Positions 43,084-51,044 of a stretch of 64,000 nucleotides of DNA are shown in pieces. The translations under genes and the position numbers were made by a program. A model generated the notes under the pieces. The model ran no database searches. It saw nothing but the letters and a program-made list of their open reading frames with translations, and was not told where the DNA came from. The stretch's first letter is position 1, and the number at the start of each line of letters is the position of its first letter. This stretch comes from Saezia sanguinis (GTDB lineage Bacteria; Pseudomonadota; Gammaproteobacteria; Burkholderiales; Burkholderiaceae_C): positions 124,001 through 188,000 of the forward strand of contig NZ_PQSP01000004.1 in assembly GCF_003991585.1 (NCBI RefSeq), given 5' to 3'.

Positions 43084-44556
43084 ATGATTTGCATATTTTT
43101 CCCCCAACTTCTGCCTAACTCGTTTGTAAGCAGTGTCTTACATACCAAGGATGTGCGTAAATTGCGCCTGGGGCAACGCACATATGGCGGGCTTGTAGAG
43201 AGCATTCCTGCGTTTGAGCACAGCCGCTTTTTGTATGCGGATGCCGCGTGCCCTTCAAAGTGGAGCGAGGTGCAGGCTTTGTGCATGAAGGTATTGCAGG
43301 CGCAGGCCCGGTTGCCGGAAGACGATGAAAAGGTGGTGATTTACAACTTTGCCTACTACCCGCTGGATCTGGACTGGGTGGATAACCTGTTCCATAAGGC
43401 CATGCAAACGGATATTCCCTTGTTTGTGGAGAAGCACCCCCATCAGACTGCTGGCCAGCCGGCCCGGTTTGTTGCAGCCTGTATGACCTATCAGCAGCTG
43501 ATAGAAGCAACGTTGGAATCCTCAGAGCCAGCACGGGTGCAGGCCGGCGATGACCAGATCGCGAATCTGGGGCACACGGCAACGGCGTTGCGGCTGTTTG
43601 GCAGCGGTTTTTCCCTGCGGCACTTTAATTCATTGCAGCCCAGTCGCAATGTGTTCTTTTTAAAGCTTTCGTCTGTCGTGGAGAAAATGCAAGCTGAGTA
43701 TGATTTTTTCAGGCAGCTTCCAGCCCCGGTTCGGCCTTATTTTCCGCAGGTGGGCGATCTGGTGATGGAGGCAGACCGCAGTGGTTATGAAATTGAGGCG
43801 GTTCCCTGTCTGGACGTGGCTAAATCCTTGCTGAACGGGGTATTTGCCAACCGGCATGATGGCGAGCTGTTAATGAGCCTGTTGGATCAATACCTGCAAA
43901 GTTGCCCGGCGCAAAAAGTGGGGGAGGAGGCTTACGCCCGCCGGGCTGAAGCCTTGTTTGTCGACAAGCTGAAAAAGCGTGTGGACATGTTGTTGCAACA
44001 TGCCTGCGTACCCAAAATGGATGTGATGTGCCAGATGAACGGTATGGGTTCTGTAGCGCATTTTGCCGATCTGTATGTTGCAGCGCTGCAAAAGGATATA
44101 GAGCAGCATAAAGAGGATACGCTGGTGTTTTCTCATGGGGATCTGTTTTTCTCCAACATTTTGTTTGACAGCACCAAAGAGTACATCAAGCTCATCGACC
44201 CCAGAGGTCGTGTCTCACCGCAGGCAGAAGATGACTATATGCCTGCGTGGTACGACCTGGCCAAGCTGAGCCATTCATTCCTGGGGCATTATGACCTGAT
44301 GGTCTACGACATGATGGATGTGGTGATGCAGCGTGATCTGACTCTGGGTTTAAAGGATGCACATGTGCCGGGAGTGGCGCTGCTGGAGCAGACGTTTTTG
44401 GACTACCTGAAAAAGCGCAATATATCTGTTAAACGTTTACGCCTGTATGAAAGCAGCCTGTTTCTGAGCATGATGCCGCTGCATGCAGAGGATGAGCTCA
44501 GAATGCACAGGCAGTTGATTCGTGCGATGGAGCTTTACCGCTTCTCAACCACCTGA
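43084..44556 (+). CDS. Two-domain protein with APH-like kinase domain
   Basis: A 490-residue protein. The C-terminal half has the aminoglycoside-phosphotransferase/choline-kinase signature: TLVFSHGDLFFSNILFDS (HGDxxxxN loop, about residues 350-367), then KLIDPRG for the metal-binding Asp. The N-terminal 180 residues (KVVIYNFAYYPLDLDWVD) resemble sugar-nucleotide-binding or nucleotide-diphospho-sugar enzymes only weakly. In a polysaccharide operon with a nucleotidyltransferase-HAD gene it may phosphorylate a small precursor. The start at 43084 lies 10 bases after the previous stop. Confidence 0.72.
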   Translation: MICIFFPQLLPNSFVSSVLHTKDVRKLRLGQRTYGGLVESIPAFEHSRFLYADAACPSKWSEVQALCMKVLQAQARLPEDDEKVVIYNFAYYPLDLDWVDNLFHKAMQTDIPLFVEKHPHQTAGQPARFVAACMTYQQLIEATLESSEPARVQAGDDQIANLGHTATALRLFGSGFSLRHFNSLQPSRNVFFLKLSSVVEKMQAEYDFFRQLPAPVRPYFPQVGDLVMEADRSGYEIEAVPCLDVAKSLLNGVFANRHDGELLMSLLDQYLQSCPAQKVGEEAYARRAEALFVDKLKKRVDMLLQHACVPKMDVMCQMNGMGSVAHFADLYVAALQKDIEQHKEDTLVFSHGDLFFSNILFDSTKEYIKLIDPRGRVSPQAEDDYMPAWYDLAKLSHSFLGHYDLMVYDMMDVVMQRDLTLGLKDAHVPGVALLEQTFLDYLKKRNISVKRLRLYESSLFLSMMPLHAEDELRMHRQLIRAMELYRFSTT

Positions 44557-44605
44557 AAAGAATTTTGTCATAGATGAAAGGCGTATGAAGCGCTAAGGAA
44601 AGCTG

Positions 44606-45721
44606 ATGGCTGTAACGTATATTTTGTGTGCTGCCGGCGAGGGAAGCCGGTTCCGTGATTCTTTTGGCACCTTGCCCAAGGCGATGATCGAGCTGTATGG
44701 CTCTACTTTGTTGGAGTGGTCTTTACGCTCACTGCCAATCTGCGGGCAGGACCGGCTGGTGCTCATCACGCAAAAGAAACACCGGGTCAAAGAGAAAATG
44801 GAGCAGAAAATTGCCATGCACTATCCGTTTTCATCGGTGGTCTGGCTGGAGATTGACGCGCTGACAAGAGGCCAGCTTGAGACAGCAAGTTTTGCTTTTG
44901 AGCATATTCTGCCTGAGAGTTCCGTTGTCATCTATAACTGCGACACGTATTTTGAAAGCCAGACGCTGCTAGGCAAAATGAACGATCCGCAGGTGCAGGG
45001 CATTATTCCCTGTGCCCAGGCACAGGGGGATTCATGGTCGTTTTGTGAGGTCGATGAGCATGATCAGGTGCTTCAGGTGCGGGAAAAAGAGCGCATTTCC
45101 GAGTGGGCATCTGTCGGGCTTTATTACTTTAAAGATGCAGCACTTTTCTGCGAGCGTGCGCTGCATGCCCTGGCGCAGCCCCAGACCCAAACCCAACAGG
45201 GCGAGTATTACGTGGCCCCGCTGTATCAGACATATCTGGATGCGGGGGAATGTGTGCTGATGGATCGTGTCAGCCTGTTCAAACCCATGGGAACGCCGCA
45301 ACAGCTTGAAGCGTTCTGGGAAGTGGATGTCAAGCAGCTTGCGGTTGAAAACCTGGCGCCCGTGCTGGTGGTGGATCTGGACAATACCATCACCATAGAC
45401 GAGCCGGGCGTGTCTTACGCTATGAAAAAGCCAAACAGGCCCGTGATCATGAGGCTCAGGGAGTTTGAGCGGGCCGGGTGGGAGATCATTATCTATACAT
45501 CACGCCGCATGGAAACATTCCAGAACAACGAGGCCCGCATTGTGGCCGAGGTCGGGCAAACAACGATGGACTGGCTTGAAGTGCATCAGGTGCCTTATCA
45601 TGGCATACGGTTTGGCAAGCCGTATGCGCGGTTCGGGTTTTATGTGGATGACAAGGCCATGCATCCGGATGAATTCATTCATCTTTCGCCTGAACAGGCG
45701 CTTGAGAAATACCGTAAATAA
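44606..45721 (+). CDS. Nucleotidyltransferase-HAD phosphatase fusion
   Basis: A 371-residue bifunctional protein with AAGGAAA before the start. Residues 1-235 are a sugar-phosphate-type nucleotidyltransferase: YILCAAGEGSRF is the glycine-rich nucleotide-binding loop, PKAMIELYG follows, and VVIYNCDTYFES holds the catalytic acid. Residues 250-371 are a HAD domain: VLVVDLDNTIT carries the nucleophile Asp and general acid Asp, IIIYTSRRM the Ser/Thr motif, and FYVDDKAMHPDEF the final acids. Such fusions occur in capsule and LOS loci. With the kinase before it, it could activate a small modifying group; the substrate is unknown. Confidence 0.82.
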   Translation: MAVTYILCAAGEGSRFRDSFGTLPKAMIELYGSTLLEWSLRSLPICGQDRLVLITQKKHRVKEKMEQKIAMHYPFSSVVWLEIDALTRGQLETASFAFEHILPESSVVIYNCDTYFESQTLLGKMNDPQVQGIIPCAQAQGDSWSFCEVDEHDQVLQVREKERISEWASVGLYYFKDAALFCERALHALAQPQTQTQQGEYYVAPLYQTYLDAGECVLMDRVSLFKPMGTPQQLEAFWEVDVKQLAVENLAPVLVVDLDNTITIDEPGVSYAMKKPNRPVIMRLREFERAGWEIIIYTSRRMETFQNNEARIVAEVGQTTMDWLEVHQVPYHGIRFGKPYARFGFYVDDKAMHPDEFIHLSPEQALEKYRK

Positions 45722-45759
45722 TGTACAGAATTCATGTGCGGAAGTGATGTGGTTCACTG

Positions 45760-46146
45760 ATGATGAATTTGCGCCAGCTGATTGATTATCTGATGCGTTA
45801 TGCTTTTTCCAGCATATGCGCAGTGCTGCTCGATATTGCACTGTATGCGTTTTTAATCTGGGCCGTACAGCTTTCCCCGTTTTACGCCAATGCCATCAGT
45901 TCGGTCGTATCCGTCATTGTGGTCTGGTTTTTGTCAGGCCGCTATCTGTTTGCAGCGCATCGAATTTCATTGAAAAAATACATTACCTGGTATGTCTACC
46001 AGTTTATTGTCATCCTGATCTATTCGGCAATGGTCAAGGGGCTGGTGGATTACGGCGTAAATGAGCTGTTAAGCAAACTGCTGATCACAGCGCTTTCCTT
46101 TGTCATCAACTCGACATTTTTTAAGCTTGTAATTCTTAAAAAATAA
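45760..46146 (+). CDS. GtrA family membrane protein
   Basis: A 128-residue protein (an alternative ATG lies at 45763) with four membrane segments. The pattern MRYAFSSICAVLLDIALYAF, NAISSVVSVIVVWFLSGRYLF and FVINSTFFKLVI is typical of GtrA, the small flippase proposed to move undecaprenyl-linked sugars across the membrane in phage seroconversion loci. It ends the polysaccharide operon before a terminator. Confidence 0.85.
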   Translation: MMNLRQLIDYLMRYAFSSICAVLLDIALYAFLIWAVQLSPFYANAISSVVSVIVVWFLSGRYLFAAHRISLKKYITWYVYQFIVILIYSAMVKGLVDYGVNELLSKLLITALSFVINSTFFKLVILKK

Positions 46147-46177
46147 GCAGACCATTCAGTATCCAATCAATATGCAG

Positions 46178-46200
46178 GCCACCTCTTCAGGTGGCTTTTT
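46178..46200 (+). terminator. Terminator at the right edge of cargo block 4
   Basis: Stem GCCACCT/AGGTGGC with loop CTTC and a T run. It separates the polysaccharide operon from the lysis genes. Confidence 0.85.
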
Positions 46201-46236
46201 CTTGTCTTTGCCAGCCATGATTTGGCCATCCAACCA

Positions 46237-46266
46237 TTCACATAAAAGTGCTATCGGCGTCTAACA
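46237..46266 (+). promoter_or_regulatory. Putative phage late promoter P6 (TTCACA-N18-CTAACA)
   Basis: TTCACA at 46237-46242, 18 bases, CTAACA at 46261-46266, about 24 bases before the first lysis gene. Confidence 0.65.
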
Positions 46267-46289
46267 TCACATGCGTAAGAGGAGAAAAG

Positions 46290-46682
46290 ATGGATACAAA
46301 CAACCAGACGGATGTGATGCAGTTATTTGTGATTATGGCGGCCTCTATTTTCGGGCCGTCCATGGCGGCCATTATTGGGCCTTATATCCTGATTGCTTTT
46401 GCCGCAGCAACCGGGGCGGGTTGGTCGCTGGGCAGAAGGGAGCCCAAAGGCAAGGCAAGCGCATTGTTTTATTTTGTACGGGTGGTTTTTACCGCTGTTT
46501 TGCTGACGGTCGGTATTTCCAAAATAGCTGCCGGCTTTATTCCCAGCGTAGAGGCAGACTGGCTGGTGGCGCCGGTGGCGCTGATCATCGGGCTGATTGG
46601 GGATGACTGGTACAAGATCGGCGAATGGTTTGTGCAAAAGGTGAAGCTGTTCGTTGACCGCAAGATGGATGGAAAGGAATAA
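46290..46682 (+). CDS. Putative holin
   Basis: A 130-residue protein. ATG 46290 with GAGGAG upstream is preferred to the open-frame start at 46248, which lies between P6 elements. Three membrane segments are visible (MAAIIGPYILIAFAAATGAG, FVRVVFTAVLLTVGI, and LVAPVALIIGLIGD), followed by a charged C-terminus (KLFVDRKMDGKE). Size, topology and its place at the head of the lysis segment fit a holin that forms pores for endolysin release. No specific holin family recognised. Confidence 0.72.
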   Translation: MDTNNQTDVMQLFVIMAASIFGPSMAAIIGPYILIAFAAATGAGWSLGRREPKGKASALFYFVRVVFTAVLLTVGISKIAAGFIPSVEADWLVAPVALIIGLIGDDWYKIGEWFVQKVKLFVDRKMDGKE

Positions 46683-46687
46683 CAGCG

Positions 46688-47014
46688 ATGACAACGTTTT
46701 ATTATCTGACGGCGCTGGTCACAGGCATTCTGTGTTTTGGCGTGATTGCCATTTCCGTGTTCCGGCTGAATCTGTGTGGCAGCAGCTTGCGACCGCGTTT
46801 CAAATACACGGCATTGATCTTGTGCGCATCGGTTGCCGGTTGCCAGCCGTATTTGAGCAGCACACTGCAAGGCGTTGGCAGCCTGGCCTTGGTGGGGGGC
46901 GTGATCTGGCTGCTGGTGGATGGTGCACCGGCATGGCGCCAGTACGCACATAAAGGCGGTCAGGAGTTTGATACGCAGATTTTTGATCCTGAAACCTATG
47001 GAGAGGATGAATGA
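46688..47014 (+). CDS. Small membrane protein in lysis cassette
   Basis: A 108-residue protein with two to three membrane segments (YLTALVTGILCFGVIAISVF, LILCASVAGC, LALVGGVIWLLVDG) and an acidic tail. It begins six bases after the holin candidate stop and its stop overlaps the endolysin start. It may be a second holin, an antiholin or a holin partner. Confidence 0.68.
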   Translation: MTTFYYLTALVTGILCFGVIAISVFRLNLCGSSLRPRFKYTALILCASVAGCQPYLSSTLQGVGSLALVGGVIWLLVDGAPAWRQYAHKGGQEFDTQIFDPETYGEDE

Positions 47015-47475
47015 GCAATATGTACCTCAGCCCGCATTTCAGGCTCAGCGAGTTTACCCGCTCAGCCACAGCCGAACGCCTGCAGATCAACAACCAGCCT
47101 GATGCTGCACATCTGCAAAACCTGATGCAACTGGCGCAATCGCTGGAGGAGGTCAGGGCTTTGTTCAATGTGCCGCTTCTGGTTTCAAGTGGTTATCGTT
47201 CCGCCGCGCTCAATCAGGCGGTGGGCGGTGTGGCAACGTCTGACCATGCCCAAGGGCTGGCGGCAGATTTTACGGTTCAGGGCCAGAGTGTGCAGGAGGT
47301 CTGCCAGGCCATTGAGCGTAGCGGCATCCGGTTTGACCAGCTCATTTTTGAACAGGGGGTGACTGATTGGGTACACCTGGGCATTGGCAGCAGAATGCGG
47401 CAGCAGGTGCTTTCATGGCGACGTGGCGTGGGGTATGTGCCCGGTATCCGAAAAATTGAAACAGGGGGTGTGTGA
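47011..47475 (+). CDS. Endolysin, M15 family peptidase
   Basis: A 154-residue protein of the peptidase M15A family, zinc enzymes that cut the peptide side chains of peptidoglycan. The zinc and catalytic motifs are SSGYRS, SDHAQGLAADF (His and Asp ligands, near residues 75-85) and DWVHLGI (final His). The N-terminal HFRLSEFTRSATA is typical of phage M15 endolysins. No signal peptide, so release depends on the holin. Confidence 0.92.
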   Translation: MSNMYLSPHFRLSEFTRSATAERLQINNQPDAAHLQNLMQLAQSLEEVRALFNVPLLVSSGYRSAALNQAVGGVATSDHAQGLAADFTVQGQSVQEVCQAIERSGIRFDQLIFEQGVTDWVHLGIGSRMRQQVLSWRRGVGYVPGIRKIETGGV

Positions 47476-47612
47476 TGGATGCAATTGCCGCAGTGGTTGT
47501 ATGTGTGCTGTTCTTTTTCATTGGTGTCGGTGTACAGGTGAAAAACCCCGGATTCGGGCAGGCCATTTACAGCGGGTGGAAAAGTTTCTGGCACAAAGTT
47601 AAGCGTAAATAA
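47475..47612 (+). CDS. Very small membrane protein in lysis cassette (45 residues)
   Basis: ATG 47475 shares its A with the TGA of the endolysin gene. The protein has one membrane segment (AIAAVVVCVLFFFIGVGVQV) and a basic tail (WKSFWHKVKRK). Single-span proteins with a cationic end are common lysis regulators or pinholin-like factors; the exact role is unknown. Confidence 0.65.
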   Translation: MDAIAAVVVCVLFFFIGVGVQVKNPGFGQAIYSGWKSFWHKVKRK

Positions 47613-47626
47613 AGCCGGGTGTGCAG

Positions 47627-48118
47627 ATGAATTTCATCAAAAAATATCTGCCTGAGCTGGCCGTGGTGCTTGCCATGACCGGGCTGTTGCTGTGGGCAGC
47701 GGTGCAGACATGGCGACTGGAAGCTGCGCACAATCAAACCGACCGGATCACGCTGGCGTTTGAGCAGTACAAGTTGCAGCAACAGGCACAGATGCAGCAG
47801 GAAAGACAGCGTGAACTGGATCTTAAAGAAGTGGAGCGATATGAAAACGAGCAAAGGCTGCAGCAGATTATGGTTGAGCGTGACGGCGCTGTTGCTGAGC
47901 GTGACGGGGTGCGCGCAGAGCTCGCCCGTGTACGTCAGGCTGCCGGTGGATCCGCTGCCGGCAATTGCACTGCCGCCGCCCACACCATCCGAGTGCTTAC
48001 CGAGTTGCTTGAAGAATCTGACCGGCTGGCGGGAGTCTATGCACAATACGCTGACACAACTCGAAACCACTTACTGACGTGTAACGGGTTTTACAACGCC
48101 CGTGGGCACGAAGAGTGA
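47627..48118 (+). CDS. Rz-like inner-membrane spanin
   Basis: A 163-residue protein. ATG 47627 is preferred over GTG 47621. One N-terminal membrane segment (LAVVLAMTGLLLWAAVQTW) is followed by a long charged coiled coil (QAQMQQERQRELDLKEVERY) and a periplasmic end. This is the layout of i-spanins, which with Rz1 fuse the inner and outer membranes at the end of lysis. The Rz1 gene lies inside it in another frame, which supports the call and implies a Gram-negative host. Confidence 0.83.
   Translation: MNFIKKYLPELAVVLAMTGLLLWAAVQTWRLEAAHNQTDRITLAFEQYKLQQQAQMQQERQRELDLKEVERYENEQRLQQIMVERDGAVAERDGVRAELARVRQAAGGSAAGNCTAAAHTIRVLTELLEESDRLAGVYAQYADTTRNHLLTCNGFYNARGHEE
47841..48077 (+). CDS. Rz1-like outer-membrane spanin lipoprotein, embedded in Rz
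   Basis: A 78-residue protein in a different frame wholly within the Rz gene. ATG 47841 has GGAG upstream. The signal SRLWLSVTALLLSVTGC ends in a lipobox (VTGC), and the mature part is Pro-rich (YVRLPVDPLPAIALPPPTP). A nested gene, lipobox and Pro-rich body together are diagnostic of Rz1. Confidence 0.85.
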   Translation: MKTSKGCSRLWLSVTALLLSVTGCAQSSPVYVRLPVDPLPAIALPPPTPSECLPSCLKNLTGWRESMHNTLTQLETTY

Positions 48119-48322
48119 TACGCCACAGGCGGTGCGCGGCTCTCCGTGCGTTTTAAAAGCCAGCAGCAGATGCGGCAAAAAGCATCAGGAAGACCTGTGC
48201 AGGTGCGTTATGGGCAAGCAAGAGTTTTTTGGGTGCCGAAATGCCGAATATTTCTTCGTGTTGCTGATCCAGCTGTGGCAGTGCCATGCTGGCATAAAGC
48301 CGGTGTGGTGGGAGGGAGGCAA

Positions 48323-48601
48323 TCAAGATAAAAACCATGTCACAAGTGATTCCAACGCACTGGTCCAGAACCATATCACAATGCCTATACTGCCAAATAT
48401 CACAATGGCTTTGATGATAGCAATCAAAGATGTTTCTTTGTCTTTTGTAAATGGCTTTCCTGTTATTTTTTCGAGTATTTTAAATATAGACTCGGATAAA
48501 AAATCGCTTAAAAGGCTTGGAAGTCCAAAGATAAGAAAAATAACCGTGGCGACAAGCAAAAAACTAAGGACTACGTTAACTGTATTAGTTATAGTTTCCA
48601 T
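48323..48601 (-). CDS. Small membrane protein of unknown function
   Basis: A 92-residue protein with two membrane segments (VVLSFLLVATVIFLIFGLPS and IIKAIVIFGSIGIVIWFW) joined by a Lys/Glu-rich loop. The ribosome site is weak. The region is clearly more AT-rich than its surroundings, suggesting separate origin. It lies just beyond the spanin genes, near where the prophage might end. Confidence 0.6.
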   Translation of the reverse strand: METITNTVNVVLSFLLVATVIFLIFGLPSLLSDFLSESIFKILEKITGKPFTKDKETSLIAIIKAIVIFGSIGIVIWFWTSALESLVTWFLS

Positions 48602-48700
48602 CAGGTTTCAATGTTCAGACGGATTCAGCCTTGCCAGGTTGGATATAGCCGCAGCAGAATGCGTCATTGCTTTCTGTTGCTAATAGCGTGTGTGCTGCGG

Positions 48701-49390
48701 TCATAAGGCAGGCACCTCTTCTGTTTTCATTTCATAGCGGCCTTCTTGAATGGCTTCAATCAGGTCTGCAATGTGCGGATGGTCGGGGTTTTGCTGCTGG
48801 TAGCGTTGCAGATAGGTCAGTGCTTTGGGTGTATCGCCCAGCATCAGGCAATTCAGCCCGAGTGAATAGTTGGCATCTGTGATGCCCAGGCTCAAGGCCT
48901 TTTCCAGAAAGGTCACGGCTTTTTGCGATTGACCACTACCGGCCAGAAAATTGCCGTACATGTAGTTGCCCTGCGGATCATCGGGAAAGTTGCTCAGCAG
49001 GCGCTGAAATGTCGTATCCGCTTTATGCGCAGAGTCGGCAATGTCCAGGTTATGTCCGATGCTGTAAAACATGCCGGCACGCCGCAGCAGGCCAGCATCT
49101 GGTTCCGGCTTGTCCAGCAAGATGTCGAATATGGCACTGATGGTTTTGACATCAGTTGTTGCACGCTGTTTGTCTTGTGGTGTGTCAAACCGGGTGGGGT
49201 AGCTCAGTGCGTGGCTGGCCAGGTCGTTGAGTATCTGGTCCAGATACTGCATATCCACGGCATAGGCATTTCCCTCAGAAGTGGGTGAAGTCACCAGTAT
49301 TTTTTTAAGGTCGTAGTGCCCATATTCCTGCGCGCACGCGAAGGTGGCACCCAGTAACAGTAGCAAACTCACGATGTATTTTTTCAGCAT
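48701..49390 (-). CDS. Secreted TPR-like protein
   Basis: A 229-residue protein; the signal peptide (LKKYIVSLLLLLGATFACA) sets the start at 49390. The C-terminal half has TPR-like helical pairs: DPQGNYMYGNFLAGSGQSQK, then AVTFLEKALSLGITDANYSL and PKALTYLQRYQQQNPDHPHI. TPR repeats mediate protein contacts; the partner is unknown. Probably periplasmic. Confidence 0.75.
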   Translation of the reverse strand: MLKKYIVSLLLLLGATFACAQEYGHYDLKKILVTSPTSEGNAYAVDMQYLDQILNDLASHALSYPTRFDTPQDKQRATTDVKTISAIFDILLDKPEPDAGLLRRAGMFYSIGHNLDIADSAHKADTTFQRLLSNFPDDPQGNYMYGNFLAGSGQSQKAVTFLEKALSLGITDANYSLGLNCLMLGDTPKALTYLQRYQQQNPDHPHIADLIEAIQEGRYEMKTEEVPAL

Positions 49391-49570
49391 GGCACGTCCT
49401 GTGAGGGGTTTCGGTGTTCGGCCAGATGGTAAAGCATGGCATGCCAAAAAGCAAGCTGAAGCACTGGGGCGTATTAACGCTGAATGTATAATCAGCCATT
49501 GTTTGGAGCGCCTTGAAATGCCGGGCGTTCTGGCTTTGGGAGGGCAAGTGGCTTTCTGACTGAAAAATAT

Positions 49571-50197
49571 ATGATGGCCAATATGGTGACAAGGGCGCTG
49601 CGTTTATCTGTGGCAGTGATGGGGCTGCTGTTTTTATTGTTGCTGAGAAATGCCGCTTATGCCCAGGGCAGCATACCGCCTCTGCATGTGAACTGCCAGC
49701 AAATCAGCACGCTCAATTCGCAGGCGTATGACATGGTCAGCCGGAACATATCACTTGAACAGATGGTTGAGCAGCTGGTGCCTTCCGGTATTTCACGGCA
49801 GGAACGTGTATTCTATATGATGGGAGTGAGCCGCGGGGTCTATTTGTGGGAGCTGCATCCACAGAGCAGGCCTGATTTTCTGCAATTGTGTTCACAGCAG
49901 AAGGATGGAATCCAAACAGGCTTGAACCAGATGACGTTGGGGATAGGGCAGATGATGCAGGGGGCGGCGATGATGCGTGATGAAGGCATGTCCCAGCAGG
50001 GTTTGACGGATTTTTTCAAGAGTTACCTTGAACAAAGAGCTTCAAATGAACATGACAATCTATCGGGGAAAATGCAGTTCCAGATTATGGGTGAATTGAG
50101 CAGCTACATCGTTTCTGAAGTGTATAGGCAGCGCAGTCAAACACCTGAAGAATTGCGTGATATGTTCATGTCTCAGTTTCAGATTGTCATTGACTGA
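49571..50197 (+). CDS. Secreted protein of unknown function
   Basis: A 208-residue protein with a signal peptide (RLSVAVMGLLFLLLLRNAAYA). In-frame ATGs at 49574 and 49583 are also possible; no strong ribosome site is seen. The mature part is helical and Met/Gln-rich (GLNQMTLGIGQMMQGAAMMR) with two Cys. No family recognised. It is divergent from the TPR-like gene. Confidence 0.65.
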   Translation: MMANMVTRALRLSVAVMGLLFLLLLRNAAYAQGSIPPLHVNCQQISTLNSQAYDMVSRNISLEQMVEQLVPSGISRQERVFYMMGVSRGVYLWELHPQSRPDFLQLCSQQKDGIQTGLNQMTLGIGQMMQGAAMMRDEGMSQQGLTDFFKSYLEQRASNEHDNLSGKMQFQIMGELSSYIVSEVYRQRSQTPEELRDMFMSQFQIVID

Positions 50198-50284
50198 TTG
50201 ACAAGGCGCACCAGTACCATGGCCTGTTTAGCAGGCTGGAAGGTGGCCTGTGCGCCATTGCATATCAGCCGGTTTGATGGCTGC

Positions 50285-50983
50285 TTAGATCATCGGTATG
50301 GCAAAGCGCTGTTTCAGAACCTCATCAAGCGCATAGTTCATCACTTCGTCCCAGGTCTGGGCGGCGGTGCTTTTCTCTAGCAGGTGGAAAATGTCAAACT
50401 CATCCTGGTCGACATATATCGTACCAAACAAACCCTGCTTATCGTAAAAGATGTAGGTGCTGGCATCGGCTCCCGGAGGGTGTGCCCAATAACCGACGAC
50501 CATGTAATTCTGGTTCAGGATGTCGTATTCCTGCTGGCTCACAATGGCAGTATCACTGCCGATTTTAAATTCATCTCTGCTGTTGCCCCATGCCAGATTG
50601 ATCGTGTCCAACAGGCCGAACGAGTAAAAGCGCTCATAAGGCGGCCATTCATCGCGGGCGCGTTCAGGCACCGTGTCAATGCGGTAAATGGTCAGGTCGC
50701 ACAGATGCTCGTTACCGATGAATGCGCCTACCTGCTGATAAAAGCTGGCAAGCGCTGCCGGAAACGCAATGGCGGCGTAGCGCTGCGCCTGCTCGATGGC
50801 CTGTGCGCTTGTCGGCGTACCGAATTTGGCCAGCTTGGCATAGCGCCTGATATATTCCTGCAAAGGCTCATCACAGTTGCCATCTTTTTGCAACAGCGCA
50901 TGAGACATGGTGCGTGAATCAATTTCCAGTGCGTTGAATGTTTCAGCAACCTCTTTAAAACGGTTCAACGTAGTGTCGTGCAT
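50285..50983 (-). CDS. SMI1/KNR4 (SUKH) family protein A
   Basis: A 232-residue protein with AAGGAA before the start. The SUKH pattern is visible: AIEQAQRYAAIAFPAALASF followed by YQQVGAFIG (helix, strand, helix entry), later FGLLDTINLAWG and YIFYDKQGLFGTIYVDQDEF. SUKH proteins are commonly immunity proteins against polymorphic toxins. No toxin gene is adjacent. It is a paralogue of the next gene. Confidence 0.75.
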   Translation of the reverse strand: MHDTTLNRFKEVAETFNALEIDSRTMSHALLQKDGNCDEPLQEYIRRYAKLAKFGTPTSAQAIEQAQRYAAIAFPAALASFYQQVGAFIGNEHLCDLTIYRIDTVPERARDEWPPYERFYSFGLLDTINLAWGNSRDEFKIGSDTAIVSQQEYDILNQNYMVVGYWAHPPGADASTYIFYDKQGLFGTIYVDQDEFDIFHLLEKSTAAQTWDEVMNYALDEVLKQRFAIPMI

Positions 50984-51044
50984 GGTGCGGTTCCTTCACG
51001 GGTAACGGTATCTGGTTTTTTTTAAATGAATACAACGTGCTTCA

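Noticed and set aside
48119..48322. Possible attachment site or tRNA at the right end of the phage
   Set aside because: No tRNA-like fold and no repeat with the left end could be seen, since the left end is outside the window.
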